Shown in pieces: positions 61,776-64,000 of a DNA stretch of 64,000 nt. A model generated the notes under the pieces. It saw nothing but the letters and a program-made list of their open reading frames with translations, did no database searches and was not told the origin of the DNA. Where the stretch lies: positions 2,976,001 to 3,040,000 of the forward strand of contig WHVY01000006.1 in the NCBI GenBank assembly GCA_022266195.1, given 5' to 3'. The stretch's first letter is position 1, and every line of letters starts with the position of its first letter. This DNA is from Tetranychus cinnabarinus. Its lineage: Eukaryota > Arthropoda > Arachnida > Trombidiformes > Tetranychidae. Both the position numbers and the translations under genes were made by a program.

Positions 61776-64000
61776 TGTAAAACAAAAAGGATGAAAGGTA
61801 AGAAAAAGTTTCAAATTAAGGCTGATGATGATGATAATCATAATAATAGCTAAAATTGTTGATTATGTTGAAATGGTTTGGCATGGTAAATGATATTGAT
61901 ATGGACGAATGATCATTATTTGACTGTTAAACATGGCTATACTCAATCCTTACCCGAACAGCTTTGTCCTCCTCTTCATCGTCATCTTCTTCCTAATATT
62001 GTTTGCCAATCCATTTTTTCACTCACCAATTGATCAAAGTGATGTTGATTTGTCCAACCATTCAACTGATTAATCACCAATAATTATCATCAAGAGATAC
62101 ACAGCAATCAAACTAAACTCTCTTCCAAAAAAATGCTAACCCTTTGTCTTTCACTTTTACCTTTCAATTGTTTCAGATAATTCACCATTTTTTCCTCTTC
62201 TTTCGCCTAATAAGTTACATTTGGTAATCATTTCTGATTCACAATTGACAGGACAAAACAATCAACAATCACACAAAAGACAATTTAATAATTTTGGTTA
62301 ATCAGTGAAAACAAAAGCGTAAACAAGTGAACAATGAGACTTGGAGTTAACCAGAAGTAAACAAATAAACCAGAAAAAAAACTGGTTCATTCGATGCTTG
62401 CTTTTTTCGCAATTTTAACCAAATTTTTGCCATTCAATTCTGGTTCGTTACCCTGAATCAAGAAATGATTACATTAAACGTTTAAAGTATGGATATGAAT
62501 CAAAGTGTGAATCTCAAATGATTTCAAGGTATTCCTCAACCTTGCCGATTGTAGTTGCCATTAGACTTGAAATCAACTCACTTGAACCCAATTTTTGGTT
62601 TCTCCAAATTTCCTTTAATTTTCCTTTTCTCCAGAAAATGAATTAACTTGAATAATCATTCATAATCAATTGTAATCGCTCAAGGCATAATTGTCTTTGT
62701 AACATGTTGGCATTGATTAAACAACAACACACGTTTGAAAAAACGTTAAACTGTTTGCTTGCTCAATTGAAACAACACTCAAGCTGAATTCATATTCACT
62801 CATTAACCGGTAGAAGTGTACGTTCAAATAATCAATTTCATTTATTTATTTTCAATTAATTTTAAGAGGATAAACTTCCTTTCTCATTATCATCATCATC
62901 ATGTTAATCATGATAATCAGTCATCATCCTTTTACCCTTCATTCAAAATGTTACAAGTTGTGTGAATCCAGCTTTTAACTGATTACCGCATTTGCAAACC
63001 CTTTACTCATTTAATCGATTAACCATTCATTATTAACTATTAACCATCAATACTTGAATAGTTTGTAAATTTACCAGCAATCTTTTCACCCGATTAACAA
63101 TTAGTATTCCTGGTCCTTCATTGCTTATTTGGTTTTCATTTTTTCTGGTCTCCAAATCTGGGTTCATCTTTCATTACAATCAAGGTTAACTGTCAATTGA
63201 CAATCTATTATATACATTCACAGTTAGGTATTTTTAATCAAGGAAAAGTTAATTGTTGTACTAATCAGAAACAAAAATCAAGTTGAAACAGTATGAGATG
63301 TAACTATTGTTTCATCTATTATTATCAAGACAAGAGGAAGAAAAGATTCATATGTTGAGAGGAAACAAACCATTGCCAATTAAATTGTTTAGATCAACAA
63401 TTTAAATAATCAAAATCAATACAATTAAAAACAATGACAGTTGACAATAAAATAATATAAGATGAAATGGGCAACATTGAGAATAGGTTAACCCAAAAGG
63501 TTAGTCTTGTTGGGTTACAATGTAAAGACAAGTTGGCTTCTCGATAAAACCAAAGTTGAACTTGCCTTTTTGATCTGAAATGTTAAACTGGTTTTGTTTC
63601 ATCAATAAATTGTGCTTAAATTATTCAATTAATAAATACAATTTTGTTAACAATTGTTTCTTTATTGTAAAATTGTTGTATTATTTAGGTTTTTTTTGTT
63701 TTGCATAATGTTTACATTTGTTTAAGGTGATGGATCAATTGATAATGTAATGATTGTTACATGAAAATTGATTTACGCTTTTCTAATTTGCTTTGCTTCA
63801 ATTCATGTACAATTAATTTTAAAATATATGCAGTATAATAATAATTAAGGTGATGATGAAGAGTAAAAAAGATGGAATGATGATTATGAAGAAAGATTAA
63901 GCTTGATGACTTATATTAGTGTTGATTGTAGTTACATTGGATTTACAAGTTGATTGAGCTTTCCGTTGTTTTGATGATTGAAGTGATGATTTAAAGGATT
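61776..64000. other. Intergenic DNA to the end of the window
   Basis: AT-rich with short ATC repeats at about 62884-62930. I see no ORF, RNA gene or mobile element I can support. Confidence 0.5.

Noticed and set aside
1..64000. CRISPR arrays, bacterial operons, rRNA or tRNA genes
   Set aside because: The window is eukaryotic; no regular spacer-repeat array and no tRNA-like B box with a matching cloverleaf was seen by eye.

Overview
The window is eukaryotic nuclear DNA: AT-rich, with intron-containing genes that use GTAAGT-type donors, mostly short introns (about 60-400 nt) and single-copy animal genes. The gene set (MTCH-type carrier, LRP1-like receptor, ataxin-7, Nck/Dock, Discs large, Prp8) says metazoan. 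The compact introns, a long Ser/Gly/Tyr/Gln-rich silk-like secreted protein and an endogenous rhabdovirus-type nucleoprotein gene suggest an arthropod, perhaps a mite or other chelicerate. That last step is inference.

Layout. 1-2.6 kb: MTCH1/2-like carrier (+). 4-10 kb: seven-exon LRP1-like endocytic receptor (-). 11.8-12.7 kb: small C2H2 zinc-finger gene (-). 14-16.1 kb: ataxin-7/Sgf73 orthologue with a polyglutamine run (-). 17.4-20.4 kb: single-exon Urb2-like ribosome-biogenesis protein (+). 22.7-24.2 kb: Nck/Dock adaptor (-). 27.3-31.9 kb: discs large, L27-PDZ-PDZ-PDZ-SH3-GK (-), flanked on both sides by a diverged exon-like repeat pair. 34.4-35.7 kb: uninterrupted 413-codon rhabdovirus-like nucleoprotein ORF (+). 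36.2-43.7 kb: complete Prp8 (+). 49.7-54.1 kb: silk-like secreted low-complexity protein (-). 45.5-46.3 kb: mariner-like palindromic element. 55.1-57.9 kb: large near-perfect inverted repeat. 59.5-60.5 kb: possible small secreted protein gene (-). 61.3-61.8 kb: hAT-type non-autonomous element with a perfect 8-bp target duplication. The rest is AT-rich intergenic DNA.

The most interesting locus is the viral-derived gene just upstream of Prp8. It sits between two diverged direct copies (about 140 bp) of the Prp8 promoter-proximal sequence, so the captured gene appears to carry a copy of a housekeeping promoter and is followed by an AATAAA signal. The copies have drifted to roughly 80% identity by eye while the ORF has stayed open, which points to co-option. 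The second notable structure is the inverted repeat at 55-58 kb. Its arms are essentially identical over about 940 bp but only loosely similar just outside that tract on both sides, which is the pattern expected of gene conversion, and the locus could be a source of hairpin RNA. No metabolic or operon-like grouping links the genes; Nck and Dlg are both membrane-associated scaffolds, but their adjacency may be chance.
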